Assembly: GCA_005223375.1 (NCBI GenBank) | Contig: RXOD01004262.1 | Location: forward strand, 1 to 25,052 | Length of the DNA stretch: 25,052 nt | Direction of reading: 5' to 3' | Origin: Amoebophrya sp. AT5.2 | Taxonomy: Eukaryota; Sar; Dinophyceae; Syndiniales; Amoebophryaceae | Shown: positions 1 through 9,290 of the stretch, piece by piece | Layout of the letters: the number at the start of each line of letters is the position of its first letter | Position numbering within the stretch: position 1 is the stretch's first letter | Notes under the pieces: model-generated | Database searches by the model: none | Told to the model about the DNA's origin: nothing | The model's input: the letters and a program-made list of their open reading frames with translations, nothing else | Translations under genes and position numbers: made by a program

Positions 1-106
1 GCCGACGTCGGGCGGCGTGATCAGCATCAATCTCGCGGCAAGTACGTGGGCCATGGTCATGGTGAGGCGGCTCACGACCATGGAGCTGCGTCCCTGCCGG
101 ACCCCT

Positions 107-164
107 CCCGAGCCCTCTCACGGACCAATCCCGAGCCCTCTCCCAAGCCCCTTCCCGAGCCCTC
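107..164. repeat. Short tandem repeat, three exact copies of CCCGAGCCCTC
   Basis: The 11-mer CCCGAGCCCTC occurs exactly at 107-117, 130-140 and 154-164, a spacing of 23-24 bases. The stretch between copies is also C-rich. It lies just downstream of the stop of the minus-strand cysteine-rich gene. A plus-strand open frame across it would read as Pro/Ser/Glu repeats, but nothing else supports it as a gene. Confidence 0.7.
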
Positions 165-179
165 AGCCGGGCCCCTCCG

Positions 180-3100
180 TCAGCCGGATTTTGATGAAGA
201 TGAAGATGCTTCTGAGTCGGATCGTGATCCGTTGCGATCTAGCACTAGCAGTAGCAGCAATACTTCTAGAAGGTGCCCTCGCTGTGCCGGCAACGCCGGC
301 TGTGTTTGATTCCGCAGCTCTGACGCAGTCGGCGACTTTGCAATGTGGCTGCTTGCAGCAGGCGTCTTCGCAAGTGCGAAACTGCTGCTGGCGCTGGTCG
401 TGCTCGCAGTGGATGTTGTAGATGTAGTCTCGTCGGGTTCGGCTTCCGCTACAGTGTCGGCGCTTCCTGTGGGTTCGGCCACTGTCTCTGAATATGAATT
501 CAAGGCAGCTTTCATTGCAATCTGCATGGACGCAGCTGAAAGCTCCCCAGTCGCAGCATTGGTCGCTTGCTCGCCTTCTCCATCTTCCTCAGAAGCTTCG
601 GACTGCTTCAAAGTCTCCAGGTTTTGTTCTAGAATCATCAGGCGAGTCGTCATGCTGCTCTGCCCCGCGACTTTTGCGCTACCTGGTGCTAACTCATGAC
701 CTACGGCGCCGCTCGTGTAGGGGAACAGGAGGGCGAGGCTGGCGTCGAGCTCATCCATTCCACCGAGAATGTTGCGGGGCCGTGATTGCTTCAGGAAGAC
801 CCGGTTCGTCGTCGCATTGGTCACCAGTTCCGTCAAATTGACGCACGTCGCATTCTCTCCGACGCTTGTGATGCACTCCGCTGCTGTACTTCCAGGCGTG
901 CAGTTGCTGTCAATCCACTCGCGCGTCAGCAGCAGCGACCAGTTGCCGTACAAAGGTTTGTCCGGCTCGAGAAAGTTGTCCTTTTTCGGATCCGTCTCCA
1001 AGTCCAGCGCCGTGCGCACGCGCTCGCCCAAGGGCGTCAGTTGTTGTGCCGCGCCGATCCCAGCTTGTTCACTGAACCACTCTTCCGGATTGAAGAAGAG
1101 TTTGGCGGTGTCGCTATTGAAGACGTTGCCGTCCTCCTGGTATCCGAGACAAATGTGCCTAGGGAAGTCGTAGTTGCACGCCTGGCGGGCCGCTGCCTCG
1201 TTGGGATAGAAACGCGGCGTCTGGAATGAGTCGCAAAACATGTGCGTCGTCTCCTCGTACTTGACGCAGCACGCGTCCACGTCGTCGCTCACTGTCACGT
1301 TGCACGTCGCGCCCTTGCACAAATCGACGCGCGGCTCCGTGGAGATGAGGGAATGATCCTCACTCAGGAAATGCGGACCTTTGCAGCTGAAGGCCCCAGG
1401 AACAGTCTCGTTGGTGAGCACTGCGTCCGTATCGATGTTGAAGTACTTGCCGAATTTGTCCGTGCTGAAGATGCCCTTCTCGTCCGTGGTGACGCCTTCG
1501 TCGTAGGGACAGACGCGCCGTCGCCCGCAGCAGCTCACAACGTCGTCGGCATGGTGCGCGCTGCAGTCGCGCGACGCGCACAGATTGCTGTCCAGCTGCA
1601 GTCCCTCGTTCAGAAACCCGTCGCTGAAGCTCGGGCACTCTTTTCCGGACCCCGTGTAGAAAAAGGCTTCCGCGCAAGTCGGCATTTCGCAGCACATCGC
1701 TTTTTCGTCCGGCAGCGGCACGACGCCAGTCGAGTTAATGGGAGTTTGCACGCCCTTGGGTTTCCCATACTTGTTCACTGTCTGGCACCAGTTCGACCCC
1801 TTCTGGCTCTCGCTCTCAAACGCGAGCGCATTTCCCACGTGGTTCGTCTCCCCAGGAAACTCAGACTCCACCAAAAACAGCCCGCCGCACTTCGGATTTT
1901 CCGTCCCCCGCGTGCAGCACTCCTCGGGCGTCAAAGGCTGCGCACGCTCGTTCTCCATGCTGTAGTCCGGCTCGTACCCGTTCACGTCGCCCTTCCGCCC
2001 CACCGCGTTGCCCGACCACGCAGCCGACGCGGGCCCGTAACCACCGTCGCTGCAGCTATTGGAGCCCACGTGCAGTTTGCAGTTGTCAGTACACCCCTTT
2101 ATCTACTGTTAGCCGTGGGAGTAGTCTAAAACTCAGGGCGTATTGTAGCATCAGGTCTGGGTAGCGGTAGGCCTTCCCCTTTGTTTCCGTTCGCACCACC
2201 GGCATCGACCTCGTTGCGACACAACTACTGCGCGCCACTTCCACCTCGTGTCTCGCTGACATAAACTGGAATTAATTCTAAAAACTGACCCTATCGTCCC
2301 TAGATGAAACTTCAAAAACAGGCAAACGCGGCGACGCCACATCAGCAATGAAACTACATTACTACTCCATCTACATCAGCTTCAGCAATGAAGCTACACC
2401 TACAACGGCAATGAAGCTCCTGCTACATCAAACCGCGCGACTTGATTCAGTTTTCGTCGTCGGTACCGCCATGCTCTCAAAGCGTAATCTTTCTTCTATC
2501 TGTCATCCGTCTCCAAGTAACGGGACAGCACGGGGCCATCCTTTGCGTGCCACCGTCGAGCAACTGCCGACCAGTCCCCGCAACCGGTCATACACAAAGT
2601 ACTTTCTTTACTTTGCTTAGGAGCTTAGCTCTGAGCCTGAGTTTTTACTCTACCAACAATTCATAATCCAGCGCTTCTGAAATCCCGACACAGCGAAACT
2701 CGGGCGTGCCGTGCCAGCCATAGTCGCATCGGGGCGCGACGGTGGTAAAACTTTCCCAGCCGGACAGAGGATTCGGGTACATTTGCTCCAACACGCTCGC
2801 GTAGTTGATGAAGTTCGCCATCCCCTCTTCGTTCTGCGTGGCCATGGGAGGTAGTTCACACCCCGCGACGCAACACGCGTCTGTGCAGTTGTAGCCCGTG
2901 CCCGTGGGGTTCTTCTTGCAAAATTTCTCGTCGCCGATCCAATCGTCGCCCGACTCGCCTGTGGTGTTGAAAATTTGGAAACTACAAGCCCTCCCCTTCT
3001 ACATCAGTGCTGACCATCACCATCGATCTCTCGGATCGATTGTTGTGCCATGACTAAATTCTTCATTTAGAGCAAACAAATAGAACTTCTTTGTAGTACA

Positions 3101-4735
3101 CTTCGTCGCCGACGCCGTTGGAAGCCATGCCTCTTTTAGAGACAGCGTATAGGTTAAGCCCCAATAAAAATTGCCATTCCGCATGTCGTCGCAGCTGTCG
3201 TTGTCTGAGTCGTACGTGGGACACTTGATGTTGGGATATTGAGGTGATGCAGCGCTTTTGATTAGGAACGGCTGCTGTGCTTTTGCGTTTTTGTTGTCTT
3301 TTTGGTCCGCAACGAAGACATCCAACGAATGCATCCCGCCGTCGTTCTCGAATGTGATACTGAACTCCTCACCGACACCGACGTAGGCGTGGCCGGGGAG
3401 GTCGTAACACTTGCGGCCATGTTCGAGCTTGATGGGAGCCGTTTCCTGGCTGCCGAAACCGATTGTGATTATTTCCTCCCCGCTCTTGCCTTCGAGCTTG
3501 ATTCTGCGAACGCGTGCGCGTTTTTTGTTTAAGCTGCTGCAAGTGATCCCGCTGCAGAGTTTCCAGCATTTTTGCTCGTTCGCACCGCCGTCGACGTCGG
3601 CGACTGTAGTTCTCGGCCCATACCCCTCGCGGCAGCTGCCGCAATTCTGTTTCCCGATGCCAGGACAGGTGTCCAGGTCACTGTTCGTGATGCCGTCCAA
3701 ACACTCGCAGAGGAATTTGTCGCAACTGCCCGGAAACGTCACGTCGCCCGAACCCGCATCGCAGTAAAACGTCGGATGGTGCTGGTTCGTTCCGGTGTAC
3801 CCGTCCGCGCAGTCCTCGCCGTTATTGACGGTGTGGCCGTGTTCGTATCCGCGGACCATCTCTGGATGAATCATCAGCGCGTCCCAGTTCACACCGGTGA
3901 AGCGGTTCTTGTTCGCCAACGTGGGCATCTTGCACCCCATGTCGCAGCACCAATCGCGGAACTCCGTGCTGTCCTCCGGGTCGCTCAGGATGTTTGCATC
4001 TGTACCGTCGTACCACGACTCCGGTTTCGGCGGTGATCTTTCCGATTTCAGGATCCAATACACATCGTTTTCCGGCGCCAGCCCGCATACGTGCTCCTGA
4101 GAGCAGCGGGGCAAGCACAACTTCTGGCCCCCGCTCGTCGGCTTCAACTGGTAACCGTCGTTCTTGCACTCGACACAGTCCTCGGTTTTGCCGGGATCGG
4201 GATCGCAACGGGAGCCCGGGTTAGTGAAGCCGTTTGTGCAGATGCAAAGAGGTTTCGTGGTCGTTGTAGTGGTAGTAGTGGTAGTGGTAGTAGTGGTGGT
4301 AGTCGTGGCCGGACTGTTGTTGTGTCGACAATTGCTGCCGACGGGAAGCTTTACCGAGTCGTACTGATTATCGGGTGTGCCGTCGCCGATCATCCCGCTT
4401 TTGAGCATACACTCTTTCGGACCCCTTTTGTAGACTACTCCGGCAGTACACTGGGACTGTTGCGCGCATTTGCTCACGCACTTGGCCAAGTCCGCGACGC
4501 TGCTGCCCACATGTGTGGAGACGGTTGGGTTGCCCATCCCGTTGTATGCTGTGTTTGCCTCGATATCGCAACCAGTAATAGTCGGCGGGGGGGGCGTTGT
4601 TGTCGGCGTGTAGGGGTAGCTCCTAACGTCACAGCACGTGTCCTTGCAGCCGCTGGCGAGGCCGCAGAAGTCGGTTCCTTCTATCGCGCCCGCGGGATGA
4701 CACCACTGGCCCGTGCTCACTTCATCACCGAGCAC
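180..4735 (-). CDS. Large secreted cysteine-rich modular protein with PAN/apple-like domain (three exons, 5' end unresolved)
   Basis: Inferred exons are 4735-3100, 2958-2654 and 2102-180. Introns are 3099-2959 (donor GTACTA, acceptor CCACAG, phase 1) and 2653-2103 (donor GTAGAG, acceptor CAGTAG, phase 0). They join into one frame of about 1,287 residues. Near the N-terminus a segment with DLAKCVSKC, QCTAGVVY and KECMLKS has the cysteine spacing of a PAN/apple domain, a fold that binds protein or carbohydrate. A poly-Thr linker (about 4258-4310) follows, then modules of the form CC-x2-GC-x-(M/L)-P ... MxP ... G(Y/W)E ... C-x2-G(Y/W)xGT ... FxC. One module is in exon 1 (around 3960-3730) and one in exon 2. 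Exon 3 carries further D-x3-CC motifs, including DVDACC, and ends in a Ser/Thr/Ala-rich tail with a short Leu run (VLLLLLVL) before the stop. Cysteine density and domains imply an extracellular or surface role. No start codon lies in this frame, so a 5' exon is missing. Confidence 0.72.
2103..2653 (-). other. 551-nt intron of the cysteine-rich gene
   Basis: This non-coding stretch separates exons 2 and 3 and both flanks join in phase 0. On the plus strand it contains three diverged copies of a GCAATGAA(A/G)CT motif, around 2345, 2385 and 2409, with ACTAC/CTAC triplets between them. Open frames on either strand are short and unconvincing. Confidence 0.55.
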
Positions 4736-4812
4736 CGATGAACAAGTCGCACTGCGATATGGCGGGGCCGGCTGCTATGAGGATAGTACGAAGATAAAAG
4801 CGTGATGAAAAA
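4736..4812 (-). other. Candidate signal-peptide segment for the cysteine-rich gene
   Basis: Immediately upstream of the first clear exon, a different minus-strand frame reads FYLRTILIAAGPAISQC, a basic-hydrophobic-AxS arrangement typical of a signal peptide and cleavage site. This frame hits a stop within 15 bases of entering the cysteine-rich exon, so the two must be joined by splicing or a frame change. A 16-base GT...AG block at 4735-4720 would restore the frame if removed. No nearby ATG is obvious; the only in-frame ATG near it falls inside the neighbouring inverted-repeat element. Confidence 0.35.
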
Positions 4813-4901
4813 GAAAGAAGGCCTCTAAAGAACACCTCCCGCGACGAGCCTGTCTGTTGACAGTCTGCTATGAAGAAATCCAATATATGTATACAAGAGA
4901 A

Positions 4902-4929
4902 GGGCGGCGCCATAGAGAAGGCGCCGCCC
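4902..4929. repeat. Perfect 10-bp hairpin at the left end of the element
   Basis: GGGCGGCGCC (4902-4911) is followed by an 8-base loop and the exact inverse GGCGCCGCCC (4920-4929). The same GGCGCCGCCC recurs at 5271-5280 as the right terminal repeat, so the left end can pair locally or with the far end. Confidence 0.85.
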
Positions 4930-5053
4930 CTCGTGATAATCGTGAAGCAAAACCATGACCGACCTGACGCCGTGCTGGCCGCGATCCGCGCCGCGATGAC
5001 GCGGCGCGCGCGAAAAATTTGCCAGCGCGCATCAATTGGCGCCAAGTCGAACT

Positions 5054-5245
5054 ACGCCGACCGGCGTCAAGCTCAAGGCGAAGTACGCCAACCGGCGTCG
5101 AGCTCGAGCCGATGGACGCCGACCGATGTCGAGCCGAACGCGCGCCGACCAATGTCGACCCGAAGGAACGCACGCCAACCGGCGGCGAGCTCTAGCGAAC
5201 GGGCGCCGACCAAGGACGTCGAGCCGAACGCGCGCCGACCGCCTC
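5054..5245. repeat. Degenerate minisatellite, about seven units of 26-31 bp
   Basis: Units begin with (A/G)CGCC(G/A)ACC near 5054, 5085, 5116, 5142, 5172, 5203 and 5232, and contain a variable GTCGAGC...CGAACGCG core. Unit lengths are 31, 31, 26, 30, 31 and 29. The array fills the interior of the inverted-repeat element. Arg/Pro-rich open frames across it on both strands are a by-product of the repeat. Confidence 0.75.
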
Positions 5246-5357
5246 TGACATTGGATTGAGCCGAACGCGTGGCGCCGCCCGTCTCTTGTTAAATATATAA
5301 TTAAAACTTCATCATTGAGATTGACATTGATGCGAATCAATGTGATCAACATCGTCG

Positions 5358-5400
5358 ACTAGTACTAACTTCCTAGTACTACAAACAAACCAGTACTAGT
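5358..5400. repeat. Inverted repeat ACTAGTACT ... AGTACTAGT
   Basis: ACTAGTACT at 5358-5366 is the exact inverse of AGTACTAGT at 5392-5400, and a third AGTACT lies between them at 5375. The block lies between the inverted-repeat element and the end of the last exon-like segment of the next gene. It may be a 3'-end structure or the remnant of another insertion. Confidence 0.5.
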
Positions 5401-5436
5401 TATAAATATAAAATGCTGCACTTAATAGACTTAGAG

Positions 5437-5662
5437 CTAAGGGTTAGCACTATCGCCAAGCATTCCTCGGGCCGTTCGGCATATGCTCCACTTGCACGAG
5501 ACGCTTGGGCTTGGGTTTATTGTGTTCTCCGTCAGGTACTCGTTCTCGCAGGCTTCCTGGCAGGTGGCCCAACTGCTGCAGCCCCTGCTCTTATCGTTAG
5601 AATCGTCGATAATGCGGCTCGCACACGTCGCAATCTCCTTCCGAAGGTTCGTATGGAAAGAG
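5437..5662 (-). CDS. Cysteine-rich terminal exon (probable 3' exon of the gene starting at 8449)
   Basis: This open frame has no start codon and ends in TAG at 5439-5437. It encodes CASRIIDDSNDKSRGC, then ATCQEACENEYL and VSCKWSICRTARGM. The regular cysteine spacing and the acidic, Asn/Thr-rich composition match the cysteine-rich exons upstream on the same strand. A stop lies just upstream, so the exon must be spliced in. GGCAG at 5667-5663 is a candidate acceptor. The link to the exon at 5916-5740 is unproven because that frame appears to stop at 5740. Confidence 0.45.
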
Positions 5663-5739
5663 CTGCCTCCTCCTTGTCAAAGACTTTTGTAATTCTAGTT
5701 ACCCAATTAACGACCATACCTACGTTATACGTACAGGCT

Positions 5740-5980
5740 TCACGCCCCGATGTGTGCGCATTCTGCAAATTCGTCGAGCTTCTTGGCGCGCCTCCATCTT
5801 TCTAATTCCAAGGAGCTCGCACTCGCTTGCTCTTGTTTCGGATTTCCGAAGAAACGCTCAGACTTCGCCGCTTTCTCTTCTATCATTCTGCTCTTTAAGA
5901 AGGCTAGGAGCTGCAGCTGCTCAGCCAATATATAACGCACGCACGTCGACGACAGGCACGGCTTTGGCGGCTCACTTACT
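5740..5980 (-). CDS. Exon-like segments, Lys/Glu-rich, probably part of the gene starting at 8449
   Basis: A textbook donor, GTAAGT (5979), follows a short frame ending in GGGEVSFQ. The phase-0 acceptor GAGCAG opens a second segment (5916-5740) encoding LQLLAFLKSRMIEEKAAKSE, then a further charged stretch ending in DEFAECAHIGA and TGA. The 63-nt intron is 5979-5917. The charged helical composition looks coding. The upstream limit of the first piece is not resolved; candidate AG sites lie at about 6020-6050. The TGA may be the true end of the gene, or the real junction to the cysteine-rich exon at 5662 may use a site I cannot identify. Confidence 0.4.
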
Positions 5981-6179
5981 TGAAAAGAAACTTCCCCCCC
6001 TCCAGTGAGTGTTTGAGGGTTTTTCCTAATTCTATTTATATCTATTAAATCTGCCAAAGCCAAAGGCCCAGGCCGCGAAGATCCCGCACATCAGATTCCC
6101 CGGCACGGACTCTCCTGTCAATGTGCGAGTGCGAGTCCGGAAAGATACCAGAACTAGCGCTGGTAGCTGGTGGTCTTAC

Positions 6180-8449
6180 TTTCAGGAGGAGTATCAGTCT
6201 GAGAGCATTCATGGTCTCCTCCAGATCTCGTTGATCGTGCTACTTTTCGCCATACTTAATTTTCGTCGGCTGCCATTTCGGCCTCAGTGTGGATGGTCAC
6301 GCAGTAGCCCCTGACCCCGCCACCTTCCGGCCTTGCCGTATTCGAGGTTCCTTTTTGAAGCGCGTAGTCCATGATGCCGGTACGGGTTACATAGAGCAGC
6401 GTCGGTAGTGAGGTCGAGCCGTAGTCTAGTGGAGTTTCTTGCTTCATGTTTTATTTTATTGGCAAGATGAGGCAACACTGGATAGAAATACCACCGCAAG
6501 AGCACGAGGGGAAGGCAGGTGGCTGCTTCATTTTTGGAACCTATGGAGGTAGGCTTCGGCAAGATCGACAAAACCAGACCACACACGGGAGCCATGGACA
6601 CACCTGCTTTGCCCTCGCGCTCTTTCTCCCAAACGTCCCCAGAAACATGCTACCTGGGTGCCCGATTGCTGGCTCTGTGCCCATTTCTTTGCTCAAACAA
6701 AACATGGTCCAAGTTGATGCGGCAAATGTTGCGAGAGGGAGGCTGCCTGGTCGTAATGCCGCGCCAGAAATGGAGGGGATGCCAGATGACCTCGAACCAG
6801 GCCCCGAAGGTCCTGGCTGTCGCTCTCCCCTGCGTCTGCCTTGCAAATCTGAACCGAATACCCGCTAGATATTGAGGACCCCTCTTCCCACCGACTGTTG
6901 ATCTACGTAAAAGCGAGTCCACCGTGCACCGCGTAAACGTCTTAAAGTCGGTCATATAATCATCCATCGCACAGCAGTACAAAACCTCTCTTTCGCCGCC
7001 CGGAAAAAGATCGTCCCCCAAAATCGCGGGTAACGTGTTCGAACCAGGCGGCAGGCAAACCTTCTCGCACTCATCGTTGGTGCTGCAAGGTGCGTTCTGT
7101 GATGGAATCGGCCTGTTAAAAAGCACCCGCTCCGTCAGCTGCCTGCGATACTCTTTCTGCACGGAACTGACGAGCGCCTTGTTAACGCAAGCGACGTCCG
7201 AATCAGGCCAGTCCTCGATAGAATCGAAGAGGTCGCAGAAATAGAGATTCGAAGAATCCGCGTACTGTAACTGTATTAGTCATTTTACAAGCAACGGCTT
7301 CAAAAATTGAAGCAATCGACCGAACCCACTTGCGTGGCGCCAGCACGACTTCCGCAGGGGTGGACAAGTCGGCCCGCGGCCATTGGTCCAGCCCTGCAGG
7401 CCCGCAGGGGTGGACAGTAAGGAACTTACATAGATATAGTCGTTCGATTCTGTACAGAGCCGCCCACTTGTCCACCCCTGCGGGACCAGCGGCATCTTCT
7501 TTTAGTTTTCTTGGCGTTGGCCATTGCTTCAATTTTTTGGTCAGTTGCTTGTAGTCTCTCTTTAACAGTATTCTCCATCGCTACTCAATTTTTTGCTATA
7601 GACGCCTCGCCGTTCCAATACCGCGATTTGAAGGTTGATGAGGCAGCCCCCATCGCCCACATCTTTGGCGTCGCACATGCCATCGTCCGACTTCGAGTAG
7701 TACGACGACACTTCGCCCGCGGCATCGACTTGAAGCGTGGAGGTCCGTCCACTTTTTCCTGTTCCGGGAGCGGGAGCCGAAGAACTTCTACTTTTGACGA
7801 CCCGAGATGATCCAGATCGAGATGCAGGTGACGGGGCGAAGAATTTCACGGCTTGGCGGGCGGGGATGAGGTGGCGCACCGGGTTCAACGCTGGCGAAGT
7901 GTACGCCGCGATCACAGGCGGGCCGACTAGTTCCCGAACGCTGTCGCGCGCCCACCAGGACCACGAGTCCCACCACGACGTTTCTTTTCGACGTTCGGCA
8001 GGAGCAGCGGTTGTTTGCGACCTCGGCGGTTCTTCACGCAAGCGCGGCACTGTTGTAGCCGTAGAAGAAGAAAAAGTCGTAGTAGGTGCAGGAGATGCCG
8101 ATGCGCCACCGTCAACACCTCCACCCGCCGCACGAGAGCGTCGCTGCCGACTGTCCTCGCGTAAGTGCTCACGACGATCTCGATCTTCGCCAGCTCCATT
8201 TGGCTCAGCGACACCAGCTTGTCGCGTGCTGGACGACCATGACGCCATGTCGTGCAGCTCGTGAGAACGTCGGCTTCTACTTTTCATGCTCAGGCTTTCC
8301 TCGTCATCATCCACAAAAATGAAGCGGTCCTCGTCCTCGAGTTGGGCAGCAGCGAGGACCGCCGCAGTGCTGGTCAAGCAGCAGCAGCCTGCTCCACGAG
8401 CCCCGCGGGGCCTTCGATGTCGTCGCGACTTCTCCTTCATCTTGCTCAT
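6180..8449 (-). CDS. Secreted or surface protein with signal sequence and cysteine-rich exons (multi-exon, 3' part unresolved)
   Basis: Translation starts at ATG 8449. A basic n-region (KEKSRRHRRPRG) precedes a hydrophobic stretch (CCCLTSTAAVLAAAQ) that reads as a signal peptide. The rest of exon 1 (to about 7573) is low complexity, rich in Ser, Arg, Glu and Ala, with a Trp cluster (SWWDSWSWWA). Exon 2 (7264-6907) has acidic and cysteine-containing stretches (NLYFCDLFDSIEDWPDSDVA, NAPCSTNDECEKVC, VLYCCAMDDY). Exon 3 (6437 to about 6301) joins in phase 1 through donor GTAGAT and an acceptor ending CAAG. Exon 4 (6239-6180) encodes HDQRDLEETMNALRLILLLK and ends at donor GTAAGA. The first intron (about 7572-7265) contains an inverted-repeat element, and no canonical GT...AG pair close to it keeps the frame. 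Downstream exons probably continue at 5980-5437. Family not recognised. Confidence 0.55.
7265..7572 (-). mobile_element. Introner-like element occupying the first intron of the gene starting at 8449
   Basis: Inverted arms of 31 bases lie at 7286-7316 and 7523-7553 and match at 26 of 31 positions, sharing ATTGCTTCAATTTTT and GTTGCTTGTA. Outside the arms, 13-base direct repeats at 7265-7277 and 7560-7572 match at 11 of 13. Inside, an 18-base perfect inverted pair (7352-7369 and 7466-7483, core GCAGGGGTGGACAAG) and a third partial copy (7402-7416) form a second fold. The exon frame stops on entry on one side and is closed on the other, so the whole block behaves as an intron. Terminal inverted repeats plus flanking direct repeats are the hallmark of DNA-transposon-like introners. 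No coding capacity. Confidence 0.7.
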
Positions 8450-9290
8450 CCGATGCGCGAAGGTATGTTTTACATTTTATCGCCTAACTCCTTCGGTTTT
8501 AGGCATATTAAGAGCTGCTGGGGACTTCATCTGCCTTTAATCATAAAACTCATGATGCGTGGTTGCGACGCTCGCTCGCGTGAGCCCATCAATCTATCGG
8601 GAACGAAAACAAGACGAAAACGATTAGAACGAAAAGGGTCGGAAAAAAGCCCCTCGCACTCGGTAGAAATTTGTGATACATGCCAATGCGGATGCGGTGA
8701 AAAAAGTAGGTGGAAGGAACTCTCGTGATCGCAGCTTCGGACAACAAAGGAACTATCCTATGACATAGAAAGGAAAGCATTATAAATAGCCTGAACTGTT
8801 GTGCTCCTTCTCCCCCTGTGGTATATCTTTGCTGTAATGTAAACGCAAATACTCGCTCCGGGCTCGCCTCCGGCGTCACTTGTGCTGCATGTCTTTTGGT
8901 TCTGCTTGTCCTGTGGCCCATCTCGTATTATACGAGATGTGCCAGTGCCACGCATAACGAAGATAAATGTATGTGTATGTTTTTTATTCGCAGATGCCGT
9001 GGGAGCTCAAGTAAAGACATTGATTAAGGCCTCCGCCTGCGAACTTGAGTGTTCATGGTTGTACGACGCATTCCTCATTTATGCTATATCTTTATCTTTT
9101 TTAGTTACACGATGTTGAAGACATACACATTCAAATTCATAAATCATAGGCATTTCTTCCACTGTGTCTAAGGTTTGCTTCGGAGCAAACTGAAGAAGTC
9201 GTAGTAAACAAGATAGATGGACATCATGGTTGAGAAGGAGATGCAGCTTCGCAAGTTCGATGCTTGAAAACATTTTCGTTTCCGAATAAC
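8450..9290. other. Intergenic region between two minus-strand genes
   Basis: This 841-base stretch separates the stop of the membrane-anchored unit (9291) from the start of the signal-peptide gene (8449). Several short frames exist on both strands, but none has convincing composition or splice context. It should hold the 3' end of the upstream gene and the promoter of the downstream one. The only notable structure is a perfect palindrome at 8919-8939. Confidence 0.6.
8919..8939. repeat. Perfect 10+1+10 palindrome
   Basis: CATCTCGTAT at 8919-8928 and ATACGAGATG at 8930-8939 are exact inverses around one central T. In RNA this makes a tight hairpin (less the loop bases); in DNA it could be a dimeric protein-binding site. 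It lies about 470 bases upstream of the ATG at 8449, in the intergenic space. Confidence 0.8.

Larger units (their letters stand above)
4870..5312. mobile_element. MITE-like non-autonomous element with terminal inverted repeats
   Basis: The left end (4893-4911) and right end (5271-5289) are inverted copies over 19 bases with one mismatch, sharing ACAAGAGA then GGGCGGCGCC. Beyond an AT-rich spacer of equal length, both sides end in ATGAAG (4870-4875) and its inverse CTTCAT (5307-5312), giving imperfect 42-base arms. The interior is a G+C-rich minisatellite with no credible coding frame, so the element has no transposase. No clear target-site duplication is visible. It sits between the 5' end of the cysteine-rich gene and the 3' end of the next gene, and could also belong to a 5' intron. 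Confidence 0.6.

Noticed and set aside
46..309. Plus-strand frame with His-rich start and Pro-Glu-Ser repeats
   Set aside because: It is driven by the CCCGAGCCCTC repeat and overlaps the end of the opposite-strand gene. No splice or domain support.
5032..5352. Arg/Pro-rich frames on both strands
   Set aside because: They are translations of the minisatellite inside the inverted-repeat element.
6446..6875. Two overlapping plus-strand frames of 118-140 codons
   Set aside because: They lie opposite the inferred 469-base intron between exons 2 and 3 of the minus-strand gene, and have no recognisable domain or start context.
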